Source of the DNA: Ignavibacteriota bacterium
GTDB lineage: Bacteria; Bacteroidota; Ignavibacteria; Ignavibacteriales; Melioribacteraceae
NCBI GenBank assembly: GCA_016713565.1
Contig: JADJOX010000005.1
Coordinates: 124,001-188,000 of the forward strand
Direction: 5' to 3'
DNA: 64,000 nt
A program made the position numbers and the translations under genes. Numbering within the stretch: position 1 is the stretch's first letter; each line of letters opens with the position of its first letter. Below are positions 36,622-46,418 of the stretch, piece after piece. The notes beneath the pieces were generated by a model. The model saw only the letters and a program-made list of their open reading frames with translations, was not told the DNA's origin and searched no databases.

Positions 36622-37545
36622 TTATTTTGAAATAATATCTTTGATCCAAGATATACAAACATCTTTCCATTGTTCCAATCTTCCTTTTCCTATTGCTAAT
36701 CCAAAACCATGTCCGCCTTTTTCAAAAATGTGAATTTCGCATCTAACATTATTTTTCTTAAGCTCATTAAAAAACATTAAACTATTGTAAACCGGAACTC
36801 CGCTGTCATCCGATGCGTGCACCAAAAATGTAGGCGGCGTAAATTGGGTAACATGGAGTTCATTTGAATAATAATCGATAAGTTCTGTTTTTGGGTTTTC
36901 GCCTATTAAATTTAATTTTGAGCCTGAATGCAAATAAGGTTCTGTAAATGTTATAACCGGGTATATTAAAATCATAAAATCAGGTCTGCAGTTTAGCAAA
37001 TCAATTGAATCAGATGTAAAAAAATTTTCGTTAAAGTGGGTTCCTAACGTAGCTGCCAGATGACCACCGGCTGAAAATCCCATGATACCAATTTTATTAG
37101 AATCAATTCCCCATTTTTCCGAATTATATCTTGTTAAACGTATTGCTCTTTGAGCATCCAAAAAAGGAGATAATCTTCCATCAATATTATTTGGTGTGTG
37201 CGGAAGTCTGTATTTTACAACTATTCCGGCTATTCCAAATGAATTAAGCCATTTAGCGACATCAGTTCCTTCATAATCATAAGCTAAAATTTTATAACCA
37301 CCGCCTGGGAATATTACTACTGCGGCACGGCTGGAATAGTTCTTTTCAGGTAAATACACGTCAACCATTGGTTTATCAACTTCTGTGATTCTGAGTTTAT
37401 CTGTTATTTGAACTTTTTCTTCTACTTTAATATTATTTTGGTTGGGAATTTTATCTTCCCATAAAAGCAACTTATAATTTTGTGCAAAAATAGTTGGCAA
37501 GTAGAATAAATAAAATATGAAAATGGGAATAATATTTTTAATCAT
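36622..37545 (-). CDS. Alpha/beta-hydrolase esterase (BD-FAE / acetylxylan-esterase type), exported
   Basis: A signal peptide (about 1-21, ending IFAQ) is followed by an alpha/beta-hydrolase. The oxyanion region is VIFPGGGYKILAYDYEG. The nucleophile elbow is GFSAGGH, the acid is in HASDDSGVP, and the His lies in KGGHGFGL. Similar proteins, often misnamed endo-xylanase, are acetyl or feruloyl esterases of plant polysaccharides. It lies 17 bases after rhaM and 32 bases before the SGNH esterase, so two distinct esterases are made together. Confidence 0.88.
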   Translation of the reverse strand: MIKNIIPIFIFYLFYLPTIFAQNYKLLLWEDKIPNQNNIKVEEKVQITDKLRITEVDKPMVDVYLPEKNYSSRAAVVIFPGGGYKILAYDYEGTDVAKWLNSFGIAGIVVKYRLPHTPNNIDGRLSPFLDAQRAIRLTRYNSEKWGIDSNKIGIMGFSAGGHLAATLGTHFNENFFTSDSIDLLNCRPDFMILIYPVITFTEPYLHSGSKLNLIGENPKTELIDYYSNELHVTQFTPPTFLVHASDDSGVPVYNSLMFFNELKKNNVRCEIHIFEKGGHGFGLAIGKGRLEQWKDVCISWIKDIISK

Positions 37546-37562
37546 AGCATAATCTTTAATTT

Positions 37563-37883
37563 CTATATTTCAAAATGAAATACTTCTTCCAAATTAGTTG
37601 TAACCGGACTTTCATCCTTGTTTACCTCCATTAAAGGAGCCATAAAATGCCACCATTTTTTACAAATTTCCGTTTCAGCAATTTCATGCCATTTTTGTAA
37701 ATTATTTATTTCAGCATAACCGAATAAATAATTTGTTTGTCTATCATGAAAAATTGTATAGGATTTGACTCCATGAGAAATCAATGTATTTTCCAATTCA
37801 GACCAAATGGGATTATGTCTTTTTTTATATTCTTTCTCGTTTCCGGGAAATAAATTCATTTTGAAAGCAATTCTCATATTCAT
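37563..37883 (-). CDS. rhaM: L-rhamnose mutarotase
   Basis: A 106-residue single-domain protein. MRIAFKMNLFPGNEKEYKKRHNPIW matches the RhaM N-terminus with the catalytic His in YKKRHNPIW, and WWHFMAPLME is the typical C-terminal motif (longer stretches are not copied here). It interconverts anomers of L-rhamnose in the cytoplasm. It lies 15 bases after the class II aldolase. No rhamnose isomerase or rhamnulokinase is in the window. Confidence 0.92.
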   Translation of the reverse strand: MNMRIAFKMNLFPGNEKEYKKRHNPIWSELENTLISHGVKSYTIFHDRQTNYLFGYAEINNLQKWHEIAETEICKKWWHFMAPLMEVNKDESPVTTNLEEVFHFEI

Positions 37884-37898
37884 ACCGTAAGAAATTTA

Positions 37899-39188
37899 TT
37901 AATGCTCAAGAAAAAACCTTTCATTTAATTCTTTGATCTGCTCATCATTTATTTTAAAACAATTTCCAAGATCGTGAGAAGTGATCAAAGAGTTAGCGCT
38001 GAATTCCGCAACTTCCAATCTGTCAAATGCCTCAAGAATATTTTTGCCGGTAGTTAATAAACCGTCATTTTGAATTAAAATTGTGTGTTTACGTTCAGAT
38101 AATGTTCGCGCTATTTTTATCGGGTCGTTAAACTGCGCGCCGAATTCAATTTTGGGAATGTCGCGGAGGACGACATAGCTTTCCGGAATTGTTCTTGTTT
38201 CGAAATATTCTTTAGAAATTGCATAAGCTGTTACACTGGGAGATTGTGCGGTAATAATTGAGTTTATATTTGGGTTATTATTGTAAATTTCCTGGTGAAG
38301 TAAAACCGAACGGCTTGGGTTTTTACCTTTTTCCTTTTTTCCGTTTTTTATCATTACTATATCTTCAATATCAATACTTCTTCTTCCTAATCCAGTTGGA
38401 GTAATTAGAAAGTCATTATTCTCATATCTGATAGACGCAACTCCTTCTGTGCTGATCATTAAATTCCGATCACAAGCTCTGTGCACAATTTCAATAATTT
38501 GACTTCTTATTTCTCTCTCAAGACTTGAATGTTCCGTTATTTCAAATTCGGGCAAATCATATTTCCTATGGTCAAAAAAGGAAATTTGTTCTTCGGTTAA
38601 AGTTGAAAAATCCCCAATTCTTTTTGCCTGGATTATTGTTCTGGCACAAAATTCCAAAGTTTCTAATTTGTGGAACGCATTTAAAATATCTTTACCACCT
38701 GTTGCCACCCCATGGTTTTCCAGCAAAACAACATCAAAACCTTTTCCAAAGGTTTCTGCAATATTTTCTCCCAATTTCTTGCTTCCGGGCAATGCATATG
38801 GCGCGTAACCGACATTACCGCAAACGCGTTTTGCTTGGGGAATAATATTTGTATCAGGTAAATTTCTTACGATGCTGAACGAAACCAACGCAGGCGGATG
38901 AGCGTGAACAACCGCTTTTATATCAGGTCGAGCCTTATATATTGAAACGTGAAAAGGCAATTCCGACGATGGTTTATGTTTGCCAATTATTTCACCGTTA
39001 TCTTTAACGCACATAATGTCACCGGGCGTAAGATTTCCTTTATCAACTCCCGCGGGTGAAATCCAGATATCACCGTTATAATCTCTTATGGATAAATTAC
39101 CTCCGGAAAGTGTTGTCATTTTATTGTTGTATATTCTATTCATTATGCGAACAATTTGTTCTCGAGGGTGGAGCAAATAAAATTTCAA
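37899..39188 (-). CDS. Tandem class II aldolase; second domain has lost its metal site
   Basis: Two class II aldolase/adducin domains in one chain of 429 residues. The first (about 5-200) keeps the catalytic Glu76 in SSELPFH and the zinc ligands His95 and His97 (HAHPP) and His159 (ENHG). The second (about 225-425) aligns throughout but carries Arg293, Thr313, Gln315 and Asp375 (QNDG) at those places, so it cannot bind zinc in the usual way. The family includes fuculose- and rhamnulose-phosphate aldolases. Co-transcription with rhaM points to a deoxysugar phosphate as the substrate. It is the first gene of its operon. Confidence 0.85.
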   Translation of the reverse strand: MKFYLLHPREQIVRIMNRIYNNKMTTLSGGNLSIRDYNGDIWISPAGVDKGNLTPGDIMCVKDNGEIIGKHKPSSELPFHVSIYKARPDIKAVVHAHPPALVSFSIVRNLPDTNIIPQAKRVCGNVGYAPYALPGSKKLGENIAETFGKGFDVVLLENHGVATGGKDILNAFHKLETLEFCARTIIQAKRIGDFSTLTEEQISFFDHRKYDLPEFEITEHSSLEREIRSQIIEIVHRACDRNLMISTEGVASIRYENNDFLITPTGLGRRSIDIEDIVMIKNGKKEKGKNPSRSVLLHQEIYNNNPNINSIITAQSPSVTAYAISKEYFETRTIPESYVVLRDIPKIEFGAQFNDPIKIARTLSERKHTILIQNDGLLTTGKNILEAFDRLEVAEFSANSLITSHDLGNCFKINDEQIKELNERFFLEH

Positions 39189-39434
39189 TTTATATCCTTT
39201 TCTAAATTTCGTTTTTGATTACATAAAAATAAAAAATAAGAAGCAATATTTTTGTTAAAATAAATGTTCAATATTTTATTAAAGCAAAGTACTGTAACTT
39301 TTCAAATCCACCACTTACAGATACCGAGGAATATTGTAATTTATTAAAATCACAAATTAAATACTGGAACGGCAGAGATTTTGTATTTTTAAAAGATAAT
39401 TAATAATTAATTTTGAATAAAGCACTAACAATAT

Positions 39435-40160
39435 ATGATTAAAACTGAAATATGTGTTAACAGCGATAATTTTATTTCACAGTCTGTCTCTTCCGCTTAC
39501 ATTGGAGGCGCTGATACAATTGAACTTTGCAGTCAAATGCATTTATCGGGATTAACACCCGGGAAGAAAGAAATAATAAAAGCTCGAAAAGCTTTTGAAG
39601 ACAGATCAGGATTAATGGTAATGATAAGAAACAGAGCCGGAAATTTCAATTATACCAAAATTGAAATTTCGGAAATGTGCAATCAAATTAAATTAGCTGC
39701 CGAATGCAAAGCAAACGGAGTTGTGTTCGGACCATTGAGCGAAAATAATAATGTTGATATTGATTCACTAAAGCGCTGTGTTGATATTTCTAAAAGTCTC
39801 GACTTACTAGTTACATTCCATAGGGCTTTTGACGCGACTCCAAATCCGCTTGAGACGTTAGAAATTTTGATTGAATATGGAGTCGACAGAATTTTAACAA
39901 GCGGTACAAAGTGGAACGAGAATAAATCAGCTGTTGATGGTGTGGATATTCTTAACAAAATAATAAACTCTGCGGAAAATAAAATTGAAGTAGTTATTGG
40001 CGGCGGAATAGCTCAAAATAATGTTGTAAAAATTTTAGAAAAATTATTAAATAAATCTAATAAAATTTCTTTTCACGCATATTCAAGTGTGTTAGTAAAC
40101 GGTGCCGCAAATTTGGCTTTGGTAAAAGCTTTTGTTGAAACCGTAAAAAATTATAAATAA
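39435..40160 (+). CDS. cutC: CutC family protein
   Basis: A 241-residue TIM-barrel protein with the CutC phrases GGADTIELCSQM, GLTPGKKEI and the central TFHRAFDATPNPLETLE, LTSGTKW and GGGIAQNNV (longer runs split). The family was named for copper homeostasis in E. coli, but its true activity is unsettled. It stands alone on the plus strand between the aldolase operon and convergent isocitrate dehydrogenase. A bidirectional terminator hairpin follows directly after the stop. Confidence 0.93.
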   Translation: MIKTEICVNSDNFISQSVSSAYIGGADTIELCSQMHLSGLTPGKKEIIKARKAFEDRSGLMVMIRNRAGNFNYTKIEISEMCNQIKLAAECKANGVVFGPLSENNNVDIDSLKRCVDISKSLDLLVTFHRAFDATPNPLETLEILIEYGVDRILTSGTKWNENKSAVDGVDILNKIINSAENKIEVVIGGGIAQNNVVKILEKLLNKSNKISFHAYSSVLVNGAANLALVKAFVETVKNYK

Positions 40161-40184
40161 GAAGCGGAGATAATTCCCCGCTTC
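40161..40184. terminator. Bidirectional terminator between cutC and icd
   Basis: GAAGCGG and CCGCTTC form a perfect 7-bp stem with a 10-base loop in the 34-base gap between two convergent genes. AT-rich tails (AAATTTTAATTT on the plus side) follow on both strands. Confidence 0.75.
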
Positions 40185-40194
40185 AAATTTTAAT

Positions 40195-42423
40195 TTACAA
40201 TGAATCAATTATAGAATTGAAAATTAAGCTTGGACGCATAACTTTATTAACCTTATCATTATCCGGTATATAGTAACCGCCAATATCCGCGGCTTTACCT
40301 TGAACAAAAGTTAATTCATCATTTATTTTATTTTCATTTTCTTTTAATTCTTCATATACTTTTTCAAATTTGGATTTCAATTCCAAATCATCATTTTGCT
40401 GTGCCAATGCTTCAGCCCAGTATAACGAAAGATAAAATGAACTGCCTCTATTATCCAATTCATTTACCTTACGAGAAGGCATCTTACCATTTTCAAGGTA
40501 ATTGCCAATTGCCTTATCAAGTGTGGAAGCCAATAATGTTGCTTTTTTATTTCCGGATTTTTCTGCTATCAGTTCGAACGAAGGTACCAACGCGCAATAT
40601 TCGCCCAAAGAATCCCATCTTAAATGATTTTCTTTTAATAATTGCTGTACGTGCTTTGGAGCCGAACCGCCTGCTCCTGTTTCAAACAATCCGCCGCCGT
40701 TTAATAAAGGAACGATGGAAAGCATTCTTGCGCTCGTTCCCAATTCTAATATCGGGAATAGATCGGTCAAATAATCTCTCAGCACATTGCCCGTTACCGA
40801 TATTGTATCCAAACCTTTTCGAGTTCTTTCTAAAGTATATTTCATTGCGTCTTGCGGTTTTAATATTTTTATTACTAATCCATTCAGATTATAATCAGCA
40901 AGATATTTATTAACTTTCTTTATTATTTCACTATCATGACCTCTATTTTCATCTAACCAAAAAATTGTATCTGAATTTGTTGCTTTTGCTCTGTTCACGG
41001 CTAATTTAACCCAATCCTTAATTGCAGCATCTTTTGTTTGACACATTCTAAAAATGTCGCCCTTCTCAACTTTTTGCTGAAGTAAAATATTTCCGTTAAA
41101 ATCAGTTACATTAATTATTCCGTTATCAGCAACTTGAAATGTTTTATCGTGAGAGCCATATTCTTCTGCTTTCTGCGCCATTAAACCAACATTAGAAACC
41201 GCGCCCATAGTTGCGGGATCAAACTGACCATTGATCTTGCAGTCTTCAATAATTTCATTATATATTGTTGCGTAAGATCTATCCGGAATCATTGCGATGC
41301 AATCTTGAAGTTCGTCATTTTTATTCCACATTTTCCCGCCATCTCTAACAACATTCGGCATTGACGCATCGACAATTACATCATTAGGAACGTGTAAATT
41401 GGTTTTTCCAACTCTTGAATCAACCATTGCCAATTGAGGTTGTAACTTATAAACTTCATTTATATCATTTTCAATTTCTAACTTTTTCTCAGACGGAAGT
41501 TTATTTAATTTATCTAATACATCAGCCAATCCATTATTTACATTAGCTCCAATTTCCTTAAGTGTTTCAGCGTGTTTAGAAAGAGCGCTATTAAAATAAA
41601 CCGAAACGGCATGACCAAACATAATCGGATCGGAGACTTTCATCATTGTCGCTTTTAGATGAAGAGATAAAAGCACATTATTATTTTTTGCTTCATTTAT
41701 TTGTTCTGCATAAAATTCTCTTAACGCATTTACGTTCATTACCGCGGCGTCTATTACTTCTCCCGCTAAAAGTGAAATTTTCTCTTTAAGAATTTTGGAA
41801 TTCCCATTTTCATCAATAAATTCAATTTTAACGTTAGTTGGATTTTCAATTGTAACCGATTTTTCACTTCCGTAAAAATCCTTATCCTTCATAAATGCAA
41901 CTTTGGATTTTGACCCTGAAGATGGCCAAGGCTTCATCATTTTATGCGGAAATTTCTGGGCAAATTTTTTAACAGAAGCTGATGCTCTTCTATCAGAATT
42001 GCCTTCACGCAAGACAGGATTAACCGCCGAGCCTAAAACTTTGGAAAATCTTTTTTGCAGTTCTTTTTCTTCATCTGTTTTTGGTTCTTCAGGATAATTT
42101 GGAATATTATAACCTTTTTCCTGAAGTTCTTTAATTGCCGCTTGTAATTGGGGAATTGAAGCGCTTATGTTCGGCAATTTGATAATATTGGCATTTGGTG
42201 TTTTTGCCAATTCACCAAGTTCACTTAAATAATCCGGTATCTTTTGCTCATCTGACAAATTTTCCGGAAAATTTGCAATTATTCTTCCGGCCAATGAAAT
42301 ATCTTTTGATTCAACATCAATGCCGGTACCTTTTGTAAAAGATTTTACTATCGGAAGTAAAAAATAACTAGCCAATGCAGGAGCTTCATCAATTTTTGTC
42401 CAAATTATTTTATCTGTCGCCAT
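40195..42423 (-). CDS. icd: NADP-dependent isocitrate dehydrogenase, monomeric type
   Basis: A 742-residue protein matching the monomeric isocitrate dehydrogenase family, which oxidises isocitrate to 2-oxoglutarate with NADP in the TCA cycle. Landmarks are TDEAPALAS-like KIDEAPALASY at the start, SDRRASASVKKFAQK (substrate-binding Ser/Arg), HGTVFDP-region equivalents and ETGAGGSAPKHVQQ near residue 575. Length is as expected. It has its own promoter region, divergent from the CotH gene, and does not appear to be part of the glycan operons. Confidence 0.94.
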   Translation of the reverse strand: MATDKIIWTKIDEAPALASYFLLPIVKSFTKGTGIDVESKDISLAGRIIANFPENLSDEQKIPDYLSELGELAKTPNANIIKLPNISASIPQLQAAIKELQEKGYNIPNYPEEPKTDEEKELQKRFSKVLGSAVNPVLREGNSDRRASASVKKFAQKFPHKMMKPWPSSGSKSKVAFMKDKDFYGSEKSVTIENPTNVKIEFIDENGNSKILKEKISLLAGEVIDAAVMNVNALREFYAEQINEAKNNNVLLSLHLKATMMKVSDPIMFGHAVSVYFNSALSKHAETLKEIGANVNNGLADVLDKLNKLPSEKKLEIENDINEVYKLQPQLAMVDSRVGKTNLHVPNDVIVDASMPNVVRDGGKMWNKNDELQDCIAMIPDRSYATIYNEIIEDCKINGQFDPATMGAVSNVGLMAQKAEEYGSHDKTFQVADNGIINVTDFNGNILLQQKVEKGDIFRMCQTKDAAIKDWVKLAVNRAKATNSDTIFWLDENRGHDSEIIKKVNKYLADYNLNGLVIKILKPQDAMKYTLERTRKGLDTISVTGNVLRDYLTDLFPILELGTSARMLSIVPLLNGGGLFETGAGGSAPKHVQQLLKENHLRWDSLGEYCALVPSFELIAEKSGNKKATLLASTLDKAIGNYLENGKMPSRKVNELDNRGSSFYLSLYWAEALAQQNDDLELKSKFEKVYEELKENENKINDELTFVQGKAADIGGYYIPDNDKVNKVMRPSLIFNSIIDSL

Positions 42424-42630
42424 GTAGATTCCCTAAAATTATTTATTGTCAAAATTACTTTATAATCTAAAATTAAGCATCTTTTTTTTTAATTAAAAGT
42501 TTGATTAAAATGAAATTATTACGATGATGATTTAATAATTTGATCTATATTATCCAATAATATTCCGATTAAATAAATTACATTTTTTTGTAAGGAAATT
42601 TCAATTAATTTTATTAATTAAATTTTTAAT

Positions 42631-44301
42631 ATGAATAAATATCTAATTCTCCGGTTAATTGATTATTACCTTCGAAAATTTATATTTCCGATAATCATTT
42701 TATTTTTACTTAATCAAAATTTATTTCCTCAACTTAAAAAAGAATATTCTGTTCAAAAAAATTATGATTTTGAATATTCTAATTTGCCGCTTTTTTTTAT
42801 TAACACAAACGGGCAGGAAATTGTTGACGAATATAGAATTGACGCTGATATGGGAGTTATTTATAATGACTCCGGTAAAGTTAATTATTTAGCGGACAGC
42901 TTAAATAATTATAATGGTAAAATAACAATTGAACTGAGAGGAAGTTCTTCGATTGCATATCCAAAAAAACAATTTAGAATTGAAACTGTAGATTCAACGG
43001 GTGAAAATTTAAACGTAAAACTTTGCGGTTTACCAAAAGAAAATGATTGGATTCTAAATGGACCGTATAACGATAAAACGCTGTTAAGAAACGCGATTTC
43101 TTATGGTCTATCAAATAAAATTGGCAGATACGCAAGCAGAGTAGTTTTCGTTGAACTTTTCTTAAACAGCGAATATCAAGGAGTTTATTTGCTTTTGGAA
43201 ACGGTTAAACGAGATAAACACCGTGTAAACATCGCAGAGAATTTAAATGATATTTCCGGCGGTTATATTGTAAAAATAGATAAGATGGATGGTGAAAACT
43301 ATGACATGTGGTACTCAAATTACGGAACACCTTATCAATATCATTATCCCAAAGCAAATGAAATTACAGCCAAACAAAAGTCTTATATTCAAAACTATTT
43401 TAATGATTTTGAAGAATTAATGTTTACACACCCGGAAAATTATAAAAATTTCATTGATGATGGTTCTTTTGTCGATCATTTAATTTTAGGTGAATTTACA
43501 AAAAATGTTGACGCGTTTAGATTAAGTTCATATTTGTATAAGGACAGAGATTCGATCAATGGGAAATTATTTGCCGGACCAATTTGGGATTATAATTTAA
43601 CATTCGGCGATGCATGGAATGAAGAAGATATGTTCAGAGCCGACGGCTGGCAAGTTAATTATACTATCGATCACCCATATGATGGATTTCGAGTTCCTTT
43701 TTGGTGGAATAAATTATTTGAAAATCAGGAATTCAAAGAAAAATTTACAAGAAGATGGTACAGCTTAAGAGAGAATGTATTATCGTACGATAGTTTGTTT
43801 TCGACGATAGACAGTCTTGTTGATTATACAGCGGAAGCTCGTGTTAGAAATTTTAATAAATGGACAGGAATAATAAATCCCAATAATTATTATGATGAAA
43901 TTTTAACTTTAAAAGGATGGATAATAAGAAGAATAAATTGGATTGAAGAAAATCTCCCGAATATAACTTCAACAAATGAAGAGAATCCAACCGTAATTTC
44001 AGAATTTAACTTATACCAAAATTATCCAAATCCGTTTAATCCAACTACAACAATTGAATATTCTATTCCGTCAAATGTGAAAAGTGAAACGTCAAAAGCT
44101 AAACTGATTACCCAAGTGTCAGTTCAATTGAATATTTATGATGCATTAGGCAATGTTGTTAAAACACTTGTGAATAAGAATCAAAGACCCGGCAATTATA
44201 AAATTAATTTTGACGCAACTGCTTTATCAAGCGGGGTTTACTTTTATCAGTTAAAAACCGATCATTTTATTCAATCAAAAAAGATGCTTCTTTTAAAATA
44301 G
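42631..44301 (+). CDS. CotH-family kinase-like protein with T9SS sorting domain, secreted
   Basis: An export segment (about 17-35) is followed by a CotH domain. IELRGSSSIAYPKKQFRIE holds the nucleotide-binding Lys region, VYLLLETVKRDKHRV a conserved Glu/Lys patch, and GPIWDYNLTFGDA the metal-binding Asp of the atypical kinase fold. Residues from about 470 to the end are a T9SS sorting domain (YQNYPNPFNPTTTIEY, SSGVYFYQL, KKMLLLK). CotH proteins phosphorylate Ser residues of spore coat or surface proteins in other bacteria. Here export would place it on the cell surface. It is a single gene, divergent from icd. Confidence 0.9.
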   Translation: MNKYLILRLIDYYLRKFIFPIIILFLLNQNLFPQLKKEYSVQKNYDFEYSNLPLFFINTNGQEIVDEYRIDADMGVIYNDSGKVNYLADSLNNYNGKITIELRGSSSIAYPKKQFRIETVDSTGENLNVKLCGLPKENDWILNGPYNDKTLLRNAISYGLSNKIGRYASRVVFVELFLNSEYQGVYLLLETVKRDKHRVNIAENLNDISGGYIVKIDKMDGENYDMWYSNYGTPYQYHYPKANEITAKQKSYIQNYFNDFEELMFTHPENYKNFIDDGSFVDHLILGEFTKNVDAFRLSSYLYKDRDSINGKLFAGPIWDYNLTFGDAWNEEDMFRADGWQVNYTIDHPYDGFRVPFWWNKLFENQEFKEKFTRRWYSLRENVLSYDSLFSTIDSLVDYTAEARVRNFNKWTGIINPNNYYDEILTLKGWIIRRINWIEENLPNITSTNEENPTVISEFNLYQNYPNPFNPTTTIEYSIPSNVKSETSKAKLITQVSVQLNIYDALGNVVKTLVNKNQRPGNYKINFDATALSSGVYFYQLKTDHFIQSKKMLLLK

Positions 44302-44313
44302 ATTCAAACTAGT

Positions 44314-45318
44314 TTAACCGACAATCGAATTTATTTGATTTATCTCATCATTCGAAAAATTATGATTATCAATTGTTTTAACCAATTCAATTATCTGTTC
44401 CGGTTTACTGGCGCCAATCAACGCTGATGTTGTTGTTTTATTATTAAGTACCCAACTGACGGACATTTGCGCCAATGATTGATTTCTATTTTTCGCGATT
44501 TCATTTAATGCTTTGACCTTGCTCATTTTATCATCGGTCAATTGTTCCTTTTTCAAATAGCCGTGAATTTTTCCGGCCCTGGAATCGGCGGGAATAGAGT
44601 TCAAATATTTATCTGTTAAAATCCCTTGTGCAAGCGGTGAAAAAGGAATACACCCAATCCCTTTTTCATCTAAAACGTTAGTAAGTCCGTGTTCAATCCA
44701 TCTTTCAAATAAATTATATTTCGGCTGATGAATCAGCAAAGTTGTGCCCATTTGCTTCAAAATATTATACGCGTTATAAGTTTGTTCGGCATTATATTGA
44801 GAAACTCCAACGTATAAAGCTCTTCCGCTTTTTACAATAAAATCCAACGCGCCCATTGTTTCTTCAAGCGGTGTTTCCGGATCTGGTCGGTGATGGTAAA
44901 AAATATCAACATAATCCAGACCCATTCTTTTTAAACTTTGATCCAAACTTGCTATTAAATATTTTCTCGATCCAAAATTGCCGTATGGTCCCGGCCACAT
45001 ATCCCAGCCGGCTTTTGATGAAATGATTAATTCATCTCTAAGATTTGAAAAATCTTTCTTAAACATTTGTCCAAAATTTTCTTCGGCAGATCCATACGGC
45101 GGCCCATAGTTATTTGCCAAATCGAAATGAGTTATACCTAAATCAAAAGCTGTTCTTAACATATTTCTGCTGTTTTCAAACACATCAAATCCGCCCCAAT
45201 TATGCCAAAGACCTAATGATATTAAAGGTAATTTCAATCCGCTGTTTCCGCATCTTTTATATATCATTTTTTCATATCGGTTTTCCGAAGGTATATATTG
45301 ATTCATTTCACTTACCAT
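44314..45318 (-). CDS. Aldo/keto reductase, YghZ (L-glyceraldehyde 3-phosphate reductase) type
   Basis: A 334-residue aldo/keto reductase. YKRCGNSGLKLPLISLGLWH is the characteristic YghZ-type opening. The catalytic tetrad is visible as DLANNYGPPYG (Asp, Tyr), SSKAGWDMWPG (Lys) and IFYHHRPDPETP (His), with GASKPEQI for NADPH binding near the end. The E. coli homologue reduces L-glyceraldehyde 3-phosphate and methylglyoxal. It is the last gene of the nudix-xylB-kdgK unit, 30 bases after kdgK, so a role with pentose or uronate aldehydes is possible. Confidence 0.88.
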   Translation of the reverse strand: MVSEMNQYIPSENRYEKMIYKRCGNSGLKLPLISLGLWHNWGGFDVFENSRNMLRTAFDLGITHFDLANNYGPPYGSAEENFGQMFKKDFSNLRDELIISSKAGWDMWPGPYGNFGSRKYLIASLDQSLKRMGLDYVDIFYHHRPDPETPLEETMGALDFIVKSGRALYVGVSQYNAEQTYNAYNILKQMGTTLLIHQPKYNLFERWIEHGLTNVLDEKGIGCIPFSPLAQGILTDKYLNSIPADSRAGKIHGYLKKEQLTDDKMSKVKALNEIAKNRNQSLAQMSVSWVLNNKTTTSALIGASKPEQIIELVKTIDNHNFSNDEINQINSIVG

Positions 45319-45348
45319 TTTAAATTCTTAAATTTTTAATTATTTGGA

Positions 45349-46383
45349 CTATCTCTCAACTCTGCCGGAACCATCGCCTTTAATTAATTTCTCAACTTCA
45401 TCGACAGTTACTAAATTAAAATCACCGGGAATTGTCTGCTTTAAACATGAAGCGCCGACCGCAAATTCCAAAGCGTTTTTTGTATTCTCATAATTTAATA
45501 ATCCATAAATTAATCCGCTAGCAAAAGAATCTCCGCCGCCGACTCTATCAACAATTTGAATATCATATTTTTTCGATCTGTATGGACTTTTACAGTTTTT
45601 ATTATCTAACAAAATGGCGCTCCAGCCGTTTCTGGAAGCCGAAAAACTTTCTCTCAATGTAATTGCTACAGCTTCAAAGTCATATTTATTTTTAAGCAAC
45701 TCAGCGGTTTTAAAGTAACCATCTTCGTCAATCGCGGCTTTTTCAATTTGAGTTTTGCCAAGTTTTTCGCCCAAACTTTTTTCTGCGTCTTCTTCATTGG
45801 CAATGCAAACATCCACATATTCCATCAAAGGTATCATGACTTTTTGAGCTTCTTCTGTCGACCACATTTTTTTTCTAAAATTAAGATCGCAGCTAACCTT
45901 AATTTTTTTTGATTTTGCGGTTTCAAGAGCATCTTTTAATACTAACTGAACGTTTTTTCCAATTGCCGGAGTTATTCCTGTCCAATGAAACCAAGTACAA
46001 TTCTCCAAAATATTTTCCCAATCGAAGTCTTTTCTTTCTACATTGGCTATTGCCGAATTTGCTCTGTCATAAATTACTTTTGAAGCTCTTTGGCTAGCTC
46101 CAGTTTCTAAAAAATAAATGCCTATCCTATCACCTTTTCTTGAAATAGAATTTGTATTTACGCCAAATCTTCTCAAATGATTTACAGCTGATTGGCCAAT
46201 CTCATGATTTGGAAGCGCGGTTACAAAAAAACTATTCAAACCGAAATTTGCTAGAGCAACAGAAACATTTGCTTCACCGCCTCCGAAAGTTACGTCAAAA
46301 TTTTGAGCTTGAATAAACCTTGAAAAACCTTTTGTTGATAAACGAAGCATAATTTCGCCAAAAGTCACAACTTTCTTATTCAC
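45349..46383 (-). CDS. kdgK: 2-dehydro-3-deoxygluconokinase
   Basis: A PfkB-family kinase of 344 residues. MNKKVVTFGEIMLRLSTKG and FGGGEANVSVALANFG form the sugar-binding N-terminal motif of KDG kinases; RVGGGDSFASGLIYGL is the ATP/catalytic signature with the base Asp. It phosphorylates 2-keto-3-deoxygluconate to KDPG, the step after mannonate dehydratase (uxuA, 4.5 kb away). It lies 35 bases after xylB on the same strand. KDPG aldolase is not in the window. Confidence 0.9.
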   Translation of the reverse strand: MNKKVVTFGEIMLRLSTKGFSRFIQAQNFDVTFGGGEANVSVALANFGLNSFFVTALPNHEIGQSAVNHLRRFGVNTNSISRKGDRIGIYFLETGASQRASKVIYDRANSAIANVERKDFDWENILENCTWFHWTGITPAIGKNVQLVLKDALETAKSKKIKVSCDLNFRKKMWSTEEAQKVMIPLMEYVDVCIANEEDAEKSLGEKLGKTQIEKAAIDEDGYFKTAELLKNKYDFEAVAITLRESFSASRNGWSAILLDNKNCKSPYRSKKYDIQIVDRVGGGDSFASGLIYGLLNYENTKNALEFAVGASCLKQTIPGDFNLVTVDEVEKLIKGDGSGRVER

Positions 46384-46418
46384 AAATTCTCCATAATTAA
46401 TTTTGCAAAACTATAATT

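Noticed and set aside
39241..39403. Open frame ending YWNGRDFVFLKDN before cutC
   Set aside because: No ATG, GTG or TTG with a ribosome site in a suitable place, short length and no recognised match; possibly remains of a lost gene, but not supportable as a feature.
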